10,345 nt of DNA from Bacillota bacterium (lineage in GTDB: Bacteria > Bacillota > Bacilli > Bacillales > Cytobacillaceae). The first letter of the stretch is position 1. The number at the start of each line of letters is the position of its first letter. The notes under the pieces are model-generated. The model was not told the DNA's origin. It saw nothing but the letters and a program-made list of their open reading frames with translations, and ran no database searches. The stretch is taken from contig JAUZPT010000075.1 of assembly GCA_030705745.1 (NCBI GenBank), positions 1-10,345 of the forward strand, read 5' to 3'. Below, in pieces: positions 1-7,876 of this stretch. Both the position numbers and the translations under genes were made by a program.

Positions 1-153
1 TCTTTTAAGGATGATCTTGGCGCAGATTCCCTTGATGTTGTTGAATTAGTTATGGAATTAGAAGATGAGTTTGATATGGAAATTTCTGACGATGATGCTG
101 AAAAAATCACTACAGTTGGTGACGCTGTTAATTACATAAATAGCAAGAAGTAG
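1..153 (+). CDS. acpP: Acyl carrier protein (3' part, cut by window start)
   Basis: This is the C-terminal 50 residues of acyl carrier protein, the small acidic cytoplasmic protein that carries growing acyl chains as thioesters during fatty acid and phospholipid synthesis. The reading frame is open from base 1 and ends at TAG 151-153. The motif [18 protein letters not shown] is plainly visible. Its Ser, codon 28-30 in the DSL triplet, is the known site of 4'-phosphopantetheine attachment in this family. The fragment is very acidic, with many Asp and Glu, as expected of the helical bundle. Compared with the usual length of about 77 residues, roughly 27 N-terminal residues lie outside the window. 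In Bacillus acpP sits just upstream of rnc, as here. The identity is near certain; only the start is missing. Confidence 0.97.
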   Translation, partial: SFKDDLGADSLDVVELVMELEDEFDMEISDDDAEKITTVGDAVNYINSKK

Positions 154-171
154 TCGTTAGATTTCATGGCC

Positions 172-203
172 AAAGCTCCGTTTTCAAACGGGGCTTTCTT
201 CTG
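172..203 (+). terminator. Terminator-like hairpin after acpP
   Basis: Bases 172-180 (AAAGCTCCG) pair with 189-197 (CGGGGCTTT), nine pairs including one T-G, closed by a short T/A-rich loop that can extend the stem. The downstream T tract is poor (TTTCTTCTGT), so termination may be partial and allow some read-through into rnc. It lies 18 bases after the acpP stop codon. Confidence 0.7.
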
Positions 204-209
204 TATTAT
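181..209 (+). promoter_or_regulatory. Weak candidate promoter for rnc-smc-ftsY
   Basis: TTTTCA (181-186) and TATTAT (204-209) are separated by 17 bases, a correct sigma-A spacing with a poor -35 and a good -10. The -35 lies within the hairpin that follows acpP. It would place a transcription start near 216, about 80 bases before the rnc start. The match could be chance in AT-rich DNA. I saw no better promoter in 154-295. Confidence 0.25.
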
Positions 210-295
210 AGAACGTGTGAAAAACTTTATGGATTGAAAAGGAATCACGACGACAAGTATGAGTGTGTGTAAATGATGATCAGGGTGGAGAGTTT

Positions 296-1051
296 ATGCG
301 CAAAAACGGAAAGGATCAAGAAATGAATATTAATCGCGCAAAAGAAAATTCCTTTAAGGATTTTCAAAAGAATTTGAGCATTTACTTTGAAAATGAACTG
401 CTGTTAAAACAGGCTTTTACCCATTCATCATATGTGAATGAGCATCGCAGGAAGCCTTTTGAAGATAATGAAAGGCTTGAATTTTTAGGGGACGCTGTAT
501 TGGAATTGACCGTTTCTCAATTTCTTTTCAAGAAATATCCGATGATGACTGAAGGGGAACTAACAAAACTTCGGGCAGCCATTGTTTGTGAGCCCTCTCT
601 TGTGCATTTTGCCGAAGAACTATCCTTTGGGAAGATGATTTTGCTCGGCAAAGGGGAAGAAATGACGGGTGGTCGAGCAAGGCCTGCCCTGCTCGCTGAC
701 GTGTTCGAAGCGTTTATCGGAGCCCTTTATTTGGATAAAGGAATTGCGGAAGTGACCGATTTTCTTGATAAAGTAGTTTTTCCTAAAATTAATGCTGGTG
801 CTTTTTCTCATGTGATGGATTTTAAAAGTCAGCTTCAGGAGCTTATTCAAAGGGATGGAATAGGTTCAATCGAATACAAAGTTTTGCAGGAAAAGGGACC
901 TGCCCATAATCGGGAGTTTATTTCTCTCGTTTCCTTAAATGGTGAGGAATTGGGGACGGGAACAGGAAGGTCGAAAAAAGAGGCAGAACAGCATGCTGCC
1001 CGAATGGCCCTTGGGAAGTTAAAAGAAGAAATGAACCATACACAGAAATGA
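296..1051 (+). CDS. rnc: Ribonuclease III
   Basis: RNase III cleaves double-stranded RNA, including rRNA precursors and, in Bacillus, the small cytoplasmic (SRP) RNA precursor. The 251-residue product carries the family signature [14 protein letters not shown] at residues 58-71, with acidic metal-binding residues E62 and D66. The second acidic pair, D135 and E138, lies in [17 protein letters not shown] double-stranded RNA binding domain spans about residues 175-245, ending in the typical [12 protein letters not shown] stretch. I chose ATG 296 because GGGTGGAG (283-290) stands five bases before it and the length fits the roughly 249 residues of the B. subtilis protein. An in-frame GTG at 263 would add 11 residues with no good ribosome binding site. 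The first 20 or so residues are variable and lysine-rich. smc starts 30 bases after the stop, so the two are probably co-transcribed. Confidence 0.97.
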   Translation: MRKNGKDQEMNINRAKENSFKDFQKNLSIYFENELLLKQAFTHSSYVNEHRRKPFEDNERLEFLGDAVLELTVSQFLFKKYPMMTEGELTKLRAAIVCEPSLVHFAEELSFGKMILLGKGEEMTGGRARPALLADVFEAFIGALYLDKGIAEVTDFLDKVVFPKINAGAFSHVMDFKSQLQELIQRDGIGSIEYKVLQEKGPAHNREFISLVSLNGEELGTGTGRSKKEAEQHAARMALGKLKEEMNHTQK

Positions 1052-1081
1052 TGATAACCAAACAGCTGAGGAGGGATATTC

Positions 1082-4000
1082 ATGTATTTAAAACGGTTGG
1101 ATGTCATTGGTTTTAAATCCTTTGCTGAACGAATCGGAGTCGATTTTGTACGCGGTGTAACTGCGGTAGTCGGGCCTAACGGAAGCGGAAAAAGCAATAT
1201 AACAGATGCAATTCGCTGGGTATTGGGTGAACAGTCCGCAAAATCGCTCAGAGGAACGAAAATGGAAGACATCATTTTTGCCGGAAGCGACTCAAGAAAG
1301 GCATTGAATTTTGCAGAAGTGACATTGACCCTCGATAATGAAGATCAGCGACTTGCGCTCGATTATAGTGAAATAAGTGTCACAAGAAGGGTCTTCCGCT
1401 CGGGAGAAAGTGAATTTCTCATTAACAAACAATCGTGCAGGCTGAAGGATATCGTCGATTTATTCATGGACTCGGGTCTTGGGCGGGAAGCCTTTTCGAT
1501 TATCAGCCAGGGAAAAGTCGAGGAAATACTTAACAGCAAAGCAGAAGAACGGCGTACCATTTTTGAAGAGGCAGCCGGAGTTTTAAAATATAAAAACCGC
1601 AAGAAAAAAGCGGAAGCAAAACTAATGGAAACTCAAGAAAACCTAAACAGGGTTCAGGATATATTGCATGAATTGGAAAGCCAGGTTGAACCGTTGAAAA
1701 TTCAGGCTTCCATCGCAAAGGATTTTGTAGACAAAAAGGAACAGTTGGAAAAAATCGAAGTTGCATTAACTGTCCACGAAATTGAAGATCTCCACCAAAA
1801 ATGGAATGTACTTTCAGGGCAATTAGAAGAGCATAGTAATGAAGAAATAAAATTATCTGCCGAACTTCAAAAAAAGGAAGCGAAAATAGAAGAAATCCGC
1901 GACCACATTGCCGCATTGGATGAATCGATAACCGACCTCCAAACCATTCTTTTAAGCGCAACCGAGGAACTGGAAAAAATAGAAGGCCGGAAAGAAGTAC
2001 TCAAAGAACGAAAGAAAAATGCTGACCATAATAAAGCGCAACTTGAAAAAAATATTCTTGAATTAACTGCCAAGGTAGCAGGCCTGAACGAACAAAAAGA
2101 GATTCAGCAATTGACTGTACAGTCTCTAAGTGAACAGGCAAAAGCACTTCAAACGCTTTTGAAGGAAAAACAAGAGAAGCTCTTATTATTCAGCGGTGAT
2201 TTGGAATCGAAAATCGAGTCATTAAAAAGTGAATATATCGAACTCCTAAACGGTCAAGCGGCAGCAAAGAATGAATTGAAGTATTTGGAGCAACAACAGC
2301 AACAGCAATTTCGGAAAACCTCCAGGCTTGATGAGGACAACCTCAGATTCATTCAAGACAGACAGGCGGCGGCTGAAAGGAAGGCTTCAATAGAAGCATC
2401 TATACAAAGCATTCAATTAAAGCTGGATGAACAGATCGTCTCCTATAGGGAAAATCAGCGTAAACTTGAGTCTGTGAAAAACAATTTTCAAAAGCAGGAA
2501 ACCACTCTTTATCAAGCGTATCAATTTCTTCAACAGGCAAAATCGAAAAAAGATATGCTTGAAGAGATGGAAGAAGATTTTGCAGGATTTTTTCAAGGTG
2601 TAAAGGAAATTCTCAAGTCGCGCGGAGATCGCCTGCAAGGAATTGAAGGAGCTGTGGCGGAACTCGTCCACGTACCAAAACAATATGAAACTGCCCTTGA
2701 AACAGCATTTGGGGCCGCATTGCAGCATGTTGTCGTCGACACGGAGCAAAGCGCAAGGACAGCTATTCAATTTTTAAAACAAAATGGATATGGACGAGCG
2801 ACATTTCTCCCTCTAAGTGTGATAAAGGGAAGATCTCTTTCGGAAATCCAGCTTTCCGGGATTAAGAATCATCCATCCTTTATTGGGGTGGCATCAGACC
2901 TTGTTACGTTCGAAAAAAAGTATGAAGACATCATGGGGAATCTCCTCGGAAATGTAGTCATAACCAAGGATTTAAAGGGCGCCAATGAATTGGCAAAGAT
3001 CCTTCAATATCGAACCCGCATGGTTACGCTTGATGGTGATGTTGTAAATCCAGGAGGTTCGATGACTGGTGGGGCACTTAAGCAAAAAACCTCATCGCTG
3101 TTAACCCGAAAAGGCGAATTGGATGAACTGAAAAATAAATTAGCCGATATGGAAAAGAAAACGGTAAACCTTGAAGTTCTGGTCAAATCGCTAAAAGCGG
3201 ATATCCAAATTCATGAAGAGCAATTAGAGAACTCCAGAAAAAATGGAGAAGAGCTTAGATTGTCGGAACAAGCGTTAAAGGGTGACTTGCGTGAAGCAGA
3301 GCTAGAAGAAAAAAATATCAATGACCGACTGGCAATTTACGATCTGGAGAAAGGCCTTTTTTCAGAAGAAAATTCTGTTATGGAATCAAGAAAGCTTGAA
3401 TTGGAAAAGTCGTTGAATTCCCATGGCGAGAAGATTGTTGCTCTTGATGCGCTCATTATTCAGCTGACAGAACAAAAAACGAGCGACTTTACTTCGAAGG
3501 AAGTTCTTTTGACAGAAATTAATGAGTTGAAAGTGGAGTTTGCCGCGAAAAATGAGCAATTCCTGCATGCGAAGGAACGATTTGCAAGTGTACTTGAAGA
3601 TTTAAAAGAAAGTGAACAAAAGCTCGGCGAGTATTCTGAAGACTTGCATCTGCTGCTTTCAGAAATGACCGATCGTTCTTCAGGAGAAGATCAATTAATT
3701 GCGGCATCCAAAATCAAACTGCAAGACAAAGAAAACACAATCAAACTGATTTCTTCGAGAAGAGAAGAACGCCTCCAACTTCAAAATAAATTGGAGGACG
3801 AAGAATTGGAAGCGAAAGAGTTAAAACGACTCCATAAAGGGATGGTAGAGAGTTTAAAGGACGAGGAGGTCAAACTTGCTCGTTTTGATGTTGATCTTGA
3901 AAACCGCCTGGCGCACCTAAGAGAGGAATATTTATTATCCTTTGAAGCTGCAAAGGAACACTATCCGTTGCAAATTGCTCCTGAAGAGGCAAGAAAGAAA

Positions 4001-4648
4001 GTCAAATTGATTAAGCTAGCAATTGAGGAACTAGGAACTGTGAATATTGGTGCCATCGAAGAATATGGCCGCGTTTCAGAACGTTTTGAGTTTCTATTGG
4101 AACAAAAGACAGATTTGCAGGAAGCAAAGGACACGCTATTCCTAGTAATTGATGAAATGGACATTGAAATGAAAAAACGCTTTGAACAAACATTCAAAGG
4201 GATTCGTTCACATTTCGAACCGGTTTTCAAGGCGTTATTTGGCGGAGGAAGGGCAGATTTAAAGCTGACAAATCCAGAAGATTTATTAAATACTGGCGTC
4301 GAAATCGTCGCACAACCTCCCGGAAAAAAACTGCAAAACCTCAGCTTGCTATCTGGAGGCGAGCGTTCTTTAACGGCAATCGCCCTGCTTTTCGCGATAT
4401 TAAAAGTCCGCCCTGTTCCTTTTTGCATTCTGGATGAAGTCGAAGCAGCTCTGGATGAAGCAAATGTCCATCGTTTTAGCCAATATTTGAAAAGATACAG
4501 CGCCGAAACGCAGTTTATCGTCATTACACATAGAAAAGGCACAATGGAAGAAGCGGATGTATTATACGGAGTTACGATGCAGGAATCAGGTGTGTCCAAA
4601 CTAGTGTCTGTACGACTCGAAGAAACGAAAGAGCTTGTTAAATCTTAA
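1082..4648 (+). CDS. smc: Chromosome partition/condensation protein SMC
   Basis: SMC is the ATPase core of the bacterial condensin complex with ScpA and ScpB (not in this window). It compacts and aligns the newly replicated chromosome arms. The 1188-residue length matches the B. subtilis protein (about 1186). The N-terminal ATPase half carries the Walker A loop GPNGSGKSN at residues 31-39, with K37 as the nucleotide-binding lysine. Two long Glu/Lys/Leu-rich coiled-coil arms, about residues 165-505 and 670-1020, flank a hinge at roughly 515-665 that includes VVNPGGSMTGG. The C-terminal half has the ABC signature LSGGERS (S1091) and the Walker B/catalytic pair D1118-E1119 in CILDEVEAALDEAN. GAGGAGGG at 1068-1075 is a strong ribosome binding site six bases before the ATG. 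A run of six glutamines (404-409) sits in the first coiled-coil arm. All key residues are present, so it should be functional. Confidence 0.98.
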   Translation: MYLKRLDVIGFKSFAERIGVDFVRGVTAVVGPNGSGKSNITDAIRWVLGEQSAKSLRGTKMEDIIFAGSDSRKALNFAEVTLTLDNEDQRLALDYSEISVTRRVFRSGESEFLINKQSCRLKDIVDLFMDSGLGREAFSIISQGKVEEILNSKAEERRTIFEEAAGVLKYKNRKKKAEAKLMETQENLNRVQDILHELESQVEPLKIQASIAKDFVDKKEQLEKIEVALTVHEIEDLHQKWNVLSGQLEEHSNEEIKLSAELQKKEAKIEEIRDHIAALDESITDLQTILLSATEELEKIEGRKEVLKERKKNADHNKAQLEKNILELTAKVAGLNEQKEIQQLTVQSLSEQAKALQTLLKEKQEKLLLFSGDLESKIESLKSEYIELLNGQAAAKNELKYLEQQQQQQFRKTSRLDEDNLRFIQDRQAAAERKASIEASIQSIQLKLDEQIVSYRENQRKLESVKNNFQKQETTLYQAYQFLQQAKSKKDMLEEMEEDFAGFFQGVKEILKSRGDRLQGIEGAVAELVHVPKQYETALETAFGAALQHVVVDTEQSARTAIQFLKQNGYGRATFLPLSVIKGRSLSEIQLSGIKNHPSFIGVASDLVTFEKKYEDIMGNLLGNVVITKDLKGANELAKILQYRTRMVTLDGDVVNPGGSMTGGALKQKTSSLLTRKGELDELKNKLADMEKKTVNLEVLVKSLKADIQIHEEQLENSRKNGEELRLSEQALKGDLREAELEEKNINDRLAIYDLEKGLFSEENSVMESRKLELEKSLNSHGEKIVALDALIIQLTEQKTSDFTSKEVLLTEINELKVEFAAKNEQFLHAKERFASVLEDLKESEQKLGEYSEDLHLLLSEMTDRSSGEDQLIAASKIKLQDKENTIKLISSRREERLQLQNKLEDEELEAKELKRLHKGMVESLKDEEVKLARFDVDLENRLAHLREEYLLSFEAAKEHYPLQIAPEEARKKVKLIKLAIEELGTVNIGAIEEYGRVSERFEFLLEQKTDLQEAKDTLFLVIDEMDIEMKKRFEQTFKGIRSHFEPVFKALFGGGRADLKLTNPEDLLNTGVEIVAQPPGKKLQNLSLLSGGERSLTAIALLFAILKVRPVPFCILDEVEAALDEANVHRFSQYLKRYSAETQFIVITHRKGTMEEADVLYGVTMQESGVSKLVSVRLEETKELVKS

Positions 4649-4665
4649 GGGAAGGAAGTGTGAGA

Positions 4666-5652
4666 ATGAGCTTTTTTAAAAAACTGAAAGAAAAAATCAC
4701 GAAGCAAACCGATAGTGTGACTGAGAAGTTTAAAGAGGGTTTAACGAAAACGCGTGATAACTTTTCCGGCAAAGTAAATGACCTTGTCGCAAGATACCGT
4801 AAAGTCGATGAGGACTTTTTTGAGGAGTTGGAAGAAATTCTCATTCAGGCCGATGTGGGCTTCGATACGGTAATGAAGCTGATTGACGAGCTGAAAATGG
4901 AAGTGAAGCGCAAAAATATCCAGGATCCGAAAGACGTGCAAAGCGTCATCTCTGAAAAATTGGTCGATATTTATAATGGTGGAGAAAATCAATCATCTCA
5001 TTTGAACATTCAGGAAAATGAGTTGACCGTCATTTTATTTGTCGGAGTTAACGGAGTTGGAAAGACGACTACGATTGGAAAACTAGGCCATAAATTTAGA
5101 AGCGAAGGAAAAAAAGTATTGATGGCGGCCGGTGATACTTTCCGTGCAGGTGCAATTGAGCAGCTGGAAGTGTGGGGCGAAAGGGCAGGAGTCGAAGTAA
5201 TCAAACAAGCAGAAGGATCTGATCCTGCAGCCGTAATGTTTGATGCGATCCAGGCGGCAAAAACAAGAAAAGCAGATATCCTGCTGTGCGATACTGCCGG
5301 ACGCCTGCAAAATAAAGTGAACTTGATGAAAGAGCTTGAAAAGGTAAAGCGTGTCATTGAACGCGAAATTCCGGGAGCCCCTCATGAGGTGCTGCTTGTC
5401 CTTGATGCAACGACAGGACAAAATGCTCTCATTCAAGCGAAAACGTTTAAGGAAGTCACAAATGTAAGTGGAATCGTTTTATCGAAACTCGATGGAACGG
5501 CAAAAGGTGGAATTATTCTAGCCATCCGAAACGAACTGAAAATTCCAGTGAAATTTGTCGGCCTTGGTGAAAAAATGGACGATCTTCAGGAATTCGACGC
5601 AGAAAAATATGTGTATGGATTATTTGCCGATCAAATTGAAAAAACAGAATAG
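4666..5652 (+). CDS. ftsY: SRP receptor GTPase FtsY
   Basis: FtsY is the membrane-associated receptor that docks ribosome-SRP complexes by forming a paired GTPase with Ffh. From ATG 4666 the product has 328 residues, close to the B. subtilis protein (about 329). It starts MSFFKKLKEKITK, a basic amphipathic stretch likely to contact the membrane. It lacks the long acidic A domain of the E. coli homologue, as usual in Bacillus. The N domain helices fill about residues 20-110. The G domain shows GVNGVGKTT (127-135, K133), DTAGR (209-213), SKLDG (273-277) and GLGEKMDDL near the C-terminus. The first G4 residue is Ser where Thr is more common, a mild change. An in-frame GTG at 4660 would add Met-Arg, and the purine-rich AAGGGAAGGAAG (4647-4658) could serve either start. 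It follows smc by 17 bases. Confidence 0.97.
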   Translation: MSFFKKLKEKITKQTDSVTEKFKEGLTKTRDNFSGKVNDLVARYRKVDEDFFEELEEILIQADVGFDTVMKLIDELKMEVKRKNIQDPKDVQSVISEKLVDIYNGGENQSSHLNIQENELTVILFVGVNGVGKTTTIGKLGHKFRSEGKKVLMAAGDTFRAGAIEQLEVWGERAGVEVIKQAEGSDPAAVMFDAIQAAKTRKADILLCDTAGRLQNKVNLMKELEKVKRVIEREIPGAPHEVLLVLDATTGQNALIQAKTFKEVTNVSGIVLSKLDGTAKGGIILAIRNELKIPVKFVGLGEKMDDLQEFDAEKYVYGLFADQIEKTE

Positions 5653-5658
5653 AAAAAC

Positions 5659-5701
5659 AAAAGAAAACAGGCGCAATAAATCGTTGTGCCTGTTTTCTTT
5701 T
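5659..5701 (+). terminator. Strong intrinsic terminator after ftsY
   Basis: Bases 5659-5676 can pair with 5684-5701 in an 18-base-pair stem (one G-T pair) with a seven-base loop, AAAAGAAAACAGGCGCAA against its complement. The stem has a GC-rich upper part, and its 3' arm ends in TGTTTTCTTTT, which supplies the T tract. It begins seven bases after the ftsY stop. The A-rich 5' arm means it may also work in the reverse direction, though no convergent gene is present. It separates the rnc-smc-ftsY unit from ylxM-ffh. Confidence 0.9.
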
Positions 5702-5710
5702 ACATGTAAA
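5699..5710. repeat. Palindrome TTTACATGTAAA upstream of ylxM promoter
   Basis: A perfect 12-base palindrome begins inside the terminator T tract and ends nine bases before the ylxM -35 box. Its half-site TGTAAA occurs again at 5742-5747 and 5756-5761, on either side of the transcription start region. The same half-site is found before rpsP. It could be an operator half-site or chance in AT-rich DNA. I do not recognise it as the box of a known regulator. Confidence 0.35.
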
Positions 5711-5719
5711 GTTATTTTC

Positions 5720-5749
5720 TTGACAGAAGGCATATATCCTGTGTAAACT
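5720..5749 (+). promoter_or_regulatory. Sigma-A type promoter for ylxM-ffh
   Basis: A perfect -35 box TTGACA (5720-5725) is followed after 18 bases by the -10 box TAAACT (5744-5749). Transcription would start near 5756, about 35 bases before the ylxM ATG. It sits directly after the ftsY terminator, which is where a new promoter is needed. Confidence 0.75.
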
Positions 5750-5790
5750 TACATTTGTAAAGGCTTTTCACTTAACAAGGAGGGATAAGC

Positions 5791-6123
5791 ATGCTTGAAA
5801 AGACAACGCGCGTGAATTATCTTTACGATTTTTACCAGTCGTTGTTAACACCAAAGCAGCAAAGCTATATGTCTCTCTACTATTTAGACGATTATTCACT
5901 CGGGGAAATTGCCGAAGAGTATGACGTAAGCCGCCAGGCGGTCTACGATAATATTAAGCGTACCGAAGCGATGCTCGAGGAGTATGAGGAAAAGCTGCAA
6001 TTATTTCAAAAGTTTCAGGAGCGAAGCGTGCTCCTCACGAAAATGAATGAATTGTTAAAAGAGGATTCACCCTCAACTCAGGCATTAACGGAAGCAGTTG
6101 CCGAGCTTGAGAAATTAGATTAG
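5791..6123 (+). CDS. ylxM: SRP-associated helix-turn-helix protein YlxM (UPF0122 family)
   Basis: YlxM is a small helical protein of the UPF0122 family, found next to ffh in Firmicutes. The 110-residue product begins [16 protein letters not shown] helix-turn-helix resembling sigma factor region 4 covers about residues 35-57 ([23 protein letters not shown]). A long charged helix with heptad-like Glu/Leu spacing fills the C-terminal part. Despite its DNA-binding look, work on the Streptococcus mutans protein ties it to SRP function through interaction with SRP components. A role as an SRP accessory factor is therefore more likely than a classic regulator, but this is inference from homology and context. 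AAGGAGGG (5777-5784) is an excellent ribosome binding site six bases before the ATG. Its stop codon forms part of the ffh ribosome binding site, which suggests tight coupling with ffh. Confidence 0.93.
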   Translation: MLEKTTRVNYLYDFYQSLLTPKQQSYMSLYYLDDYSLGEIAEEYDVSRQAVYDNIKRTEAMLEEYEEKLQLFQKFQERSVLLTKMNELLKEDSPSTQALTEAVAELEKLD

Positions 6124-6135
6124 GAGGCGGCACGC

Positions 6136-7488
6136 ATGGCATTTGAAGGATTAGCCGACCGTCTGCAAAATACGATTCAGAAAATCCGCGGAAAAGGGAA
6201 AATCAACGAAGCGGATGTAAAAGAGATGATGAGGGAAGTCCGTCTCGCATTATTGGAGGCAGACGTCAATTTCAAGGTTGTCAAAGATTTTGTCAAAAAA
6301 GTCAGTGAACGCTCAGTTGGACAGGAAGTTCTTAAGAGCTTAACTCCTGGCCAGCAGGTAATTAAGATCGTCAATGAAGAGTTGACGGAACTGATGGGTG
6401 GCGAACAGAGCAAAATTGCCGTGTCAAACCGTCCGCCAACTGTTATTATGATGGTCGGATTGCAGGGTGCGGGTAAAACGACAACCACAGGGAAACTTGC
6501 TAACCTTCTTCGCAAGAAGTACAATCGTAATCCATTGCTTGTGGCTGCTGATATTTACCGGCCTGCTGCGATAAAGCAGCTTGAAACACTTGGAAAACAG
6601 CTGAGCATGCCGGTTTTTTCCTTGGGGGATAAAGTCAGCCCCGTGGAGATTGCTAAACAGGCGATTGCCAAAGCGAAGGAAGATCATCATGATTACGTCC
6701 TGATTGATACTGCCGGACGTTTGCATGTCGACGAAGCGTTGATGAACGAACTGAAGGATATTAAAGATCTGACAAAACCGGATGAAATTTTCCTTGTTGT
6801 CGATGCCATGACCGGGCAGGATGCTGTCAATGTTGCGCAAAGCTTCAATGAACAGATGGGACTAACAGGCGTCGTGTTGACGAAGCTTGACGGCGATACG
6901 CGTGGTGGAGCGGCACTCTCGATTCGCGCTGTAACCAATACCCCAATCAAATTCGTCGGGCTTGGCGAAAAAATGGACGCAATTGAACCGTTTCATCCGG
7001 AACGAATGGCTTCAAGAATTCTCGGGATGGGCGATGTCCTTACGCTAATTGAAAAGGCGCAGGCAAATGTTGATGAGCAGAAGGCGAAAGAGCTTGAACA
7101 AAAAATGCGGACTGCCACCTTTACGCTTGATGACTTTTTGGAGCAGCTCGGGCAGGTCCGGAACTTGGGTCCGCTTGACGAGTTGTTAAAAATGATGCCA
7201 GGCGCCAATAAAATCAAGGGTTTAAATAATCTTCAAATCGACGAAAAGCAGATTTCCCATGTTGAAGCGGTCATTCGATCGATGACGAAAGAAGAAAAAA
7301 CTCATCCTGAAATCATCAATTCGAATCGTAAAAGACGGATTGCAAAGGGTAGCGGACGAACTGTTCCAGAAGTAAACCGCCTGCTCAAGCAATTTGAGGA
7401 CATGAAGAAAATGATGAAGCAAATGACAGGCATGCAGCAAAAAGGAAAGAAAAAAGGCGGTTTTAAATTTCCGTTTAAACCGTTTTAA
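6136..7488 (+). CDS. ffh: Signal recognition particle protein Ffh (SRP54)
   Basis: Ffh binds the SRP RNA and signal peptides of nascent membrane and secreted proteins, then pairs with FtsY to deliver the ribosome to the SecYEG channel. The 450-residue product has the usual N-G-M layout. A helical N domain covers about 1-90. The G domain runs to about 295, with GLQGAGKTT (108-116, K114), DTAGR (191-195), TKLDGD (249-254) and FVGLGEKMD. The M domain follows and carries SGRTVPEVNRLLKQFE, the SRP RNA binding region, plus a methionine-rich run MKKMMKQMTGM for signal peptide binding. The C-terminus is lysine-rich and ends FKFPFKPF. TAGGAGGCGG (6121-6130) provides the ribosome binding site and overlaps the ylxM stop codon, leaving 12 bases between the genes. 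The SRP RNA gene itself is not in this window. Confidence 0.98.
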   Translation: MAFEGLADRLQNTIQKIRGKGKINEADVKEMMREVRLALLEADVNFKVVKDFVKKVSERSVGQEVLKSLTPGQQVIKIVNEELTELMGGEQSKIAVSNRPPTVIMMVGLQGAGKTTTTGKLANLLRKKYNRNPLLVAADIYRPAAIKQLETLGKQLSMPVFSLGDKVSPVEIAKQAIAKAKEDHHDYVLIDTAGRLHVDEALMNELKDIKDLTKPDEIFLVVDAMTGQDAVNVAQSFNEQMGLTGVVLTKLDGDTRGGAALSIRAVTNTPIKFVGLGEKMDAIEPFHPERMASRILGMGDVLTLIEKAQANVDEQKAKELEQKMRTATFTLDDFLEQLGQVRNLGPLDELLKMMPGANKIKGLNNLQIDEKQISHVEAVIRSMTKEEKTHPEIINSNRKRRIAKGSGRTVPEVNRLLKQFEDMKKMMKQMTGMQQKGKKKGGFKFPFKPF

Positions 7489-7503
7489 TGTAAATCTTTG
7501 CAC

Positions 7504-7525
7504 TGTAAAGAAAAAACACTTTACA
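7504..7525. repeat. Inverted repeat TGTAAAG-N8-CTTTACA upstream of rpsP
   Basis: TGTAAAG (7504-7510) and CTTTACA (7519-7525) form a perfect seven-base inverted repeat around an A-rich eight-base spacer, 16 bases after the ffh stop. It might be a weak hairpin slowing read-through from ffh, but there is no T tract after it and the stem is AT-rich. Its right arm contains the TTTACA proposed as the rpsP -35 box, so it could equally be an operator. A further TGTAAA lies at 7489-7494. Confidence 0.4.
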
Positions 7526-7549
7526 AACATATTGATTTTCTGTTAAACT
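7520..7549 (+). promoter_or_regulatory. Likely promoter for rpsP operon
   Basis: TTTACA (7520-7525, one mismatch to TTGACA) and TAAACT (7544-7549) are 18 bases apart, the same spacing and the same -10 hexamer as the ylxM promoter. The -10 lies 39 bases before the rpsP ATG. A ribosomal protein gene would be expected to have its own promoter here, but read-through from ffh is also possible because no convincing terminator separates them. Confidence 0.5.
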
Positions 7550-7588
7550 TTTATCTTGTGTGAAACTATTCGGAGGTGCTTTTTTAAA

Positions 7589-7861
7589 ATGGCAGTTAAA
7601 ATTCGTTTAAAACGTATGGGAGCAAAAAAATCTCCTTTTTATCGTATTGTTGTAGCAGATTCTCGTTCTCCTCGTGACGGACGTTACATTGAAGTAGTTG
7701 GAACTTACAATCCAGTTGCACAACCTGCAGCAGTAGATCTTAACGAAGAATTAGTATTAAAATGGTTACAGGATGGAGCAAAACCATCTGACACAGTTCG
7801 TAACCTATTCTCTAAACAAGGCATCATGGAAAAATTCCATAATGCAAAGCTTGGCAAGTAA
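7589..7861 (+). CDS. rpsP: 30S ribosomal protein S16
   Basis: S16 binds 16S rRNA in the body of the small subunit and is needed early in its assembly. The 90-residue product begins [26 protein letters not shown], the hallmark opening of the S16 family, followed by [16 protein letters not shown]. The length equals that of the B. subtilis protein. I chose ATG 7589 because CGGAGGTG (7571-7578) precedes it and MAVKIRL is the conserved start; an in-frame TTG at 7556 would add 11 unrelated residues. Codons are strongly biased (CGT for Arg, GCA and GTA), more so than in smc or ffh, consistent with high expression. It is the first gene of the conserved rpsP-rimM-trmD-rplS ribosome cluster. Confidence 0.98.
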   Translation: MAVKIRLKRMGAKKSPFYRIVVADSRSPRDGRYIEVVGTYNPVAQPAAVDLNEELVLKWLQDGAKPSDTVRNLFSKQGIMEKFHNAKLGK

Positions 7862-7876
7862 TCGCGGCTAACAGAC

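Noticed and set aside
154..295. Search for a small gene or RNA between acpP and rnc
   Set aside because: Only the hairpin and a weak promoter candidate are visible; there is no coding frame with a ribosome binding site other than rnc itself.
847..2770. Several minus-strand frames of 68-143 codons opposite rnc and smc
   Set aside because: They are antisense to clearly conserved proteins, and their composition mirrors the Glu/Lys-rich coding strand as Phe/Leu/Ser-rich peptides.
3961..4599. Long open frame of 212 codons on the minus strand inside smc
   Set aside because: It lies wholly opposite the conserved ATPase end of smc, has a Ser/Arg/Phe-rich composition typical of an antisense shadow, and shows no recognisable motif or ribosome binding site.
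5555..5746. Plus-strand frame of 63 codons crossing the end of ftsY and its terminator
   Set aside because: It overlaps the conserved end of FtsY in another frame, runs straight through the terminator hairpin and the ylxM -35 box, and has no homology I can recognise.
7532..7557. Alternative rpsP promoter TTGATT with TATCTT
   Set aside because: The spacer would be only 14 bases, too short for sigma-A; the TTTACA/TAAACT pair with 18 bases is more reasonable.
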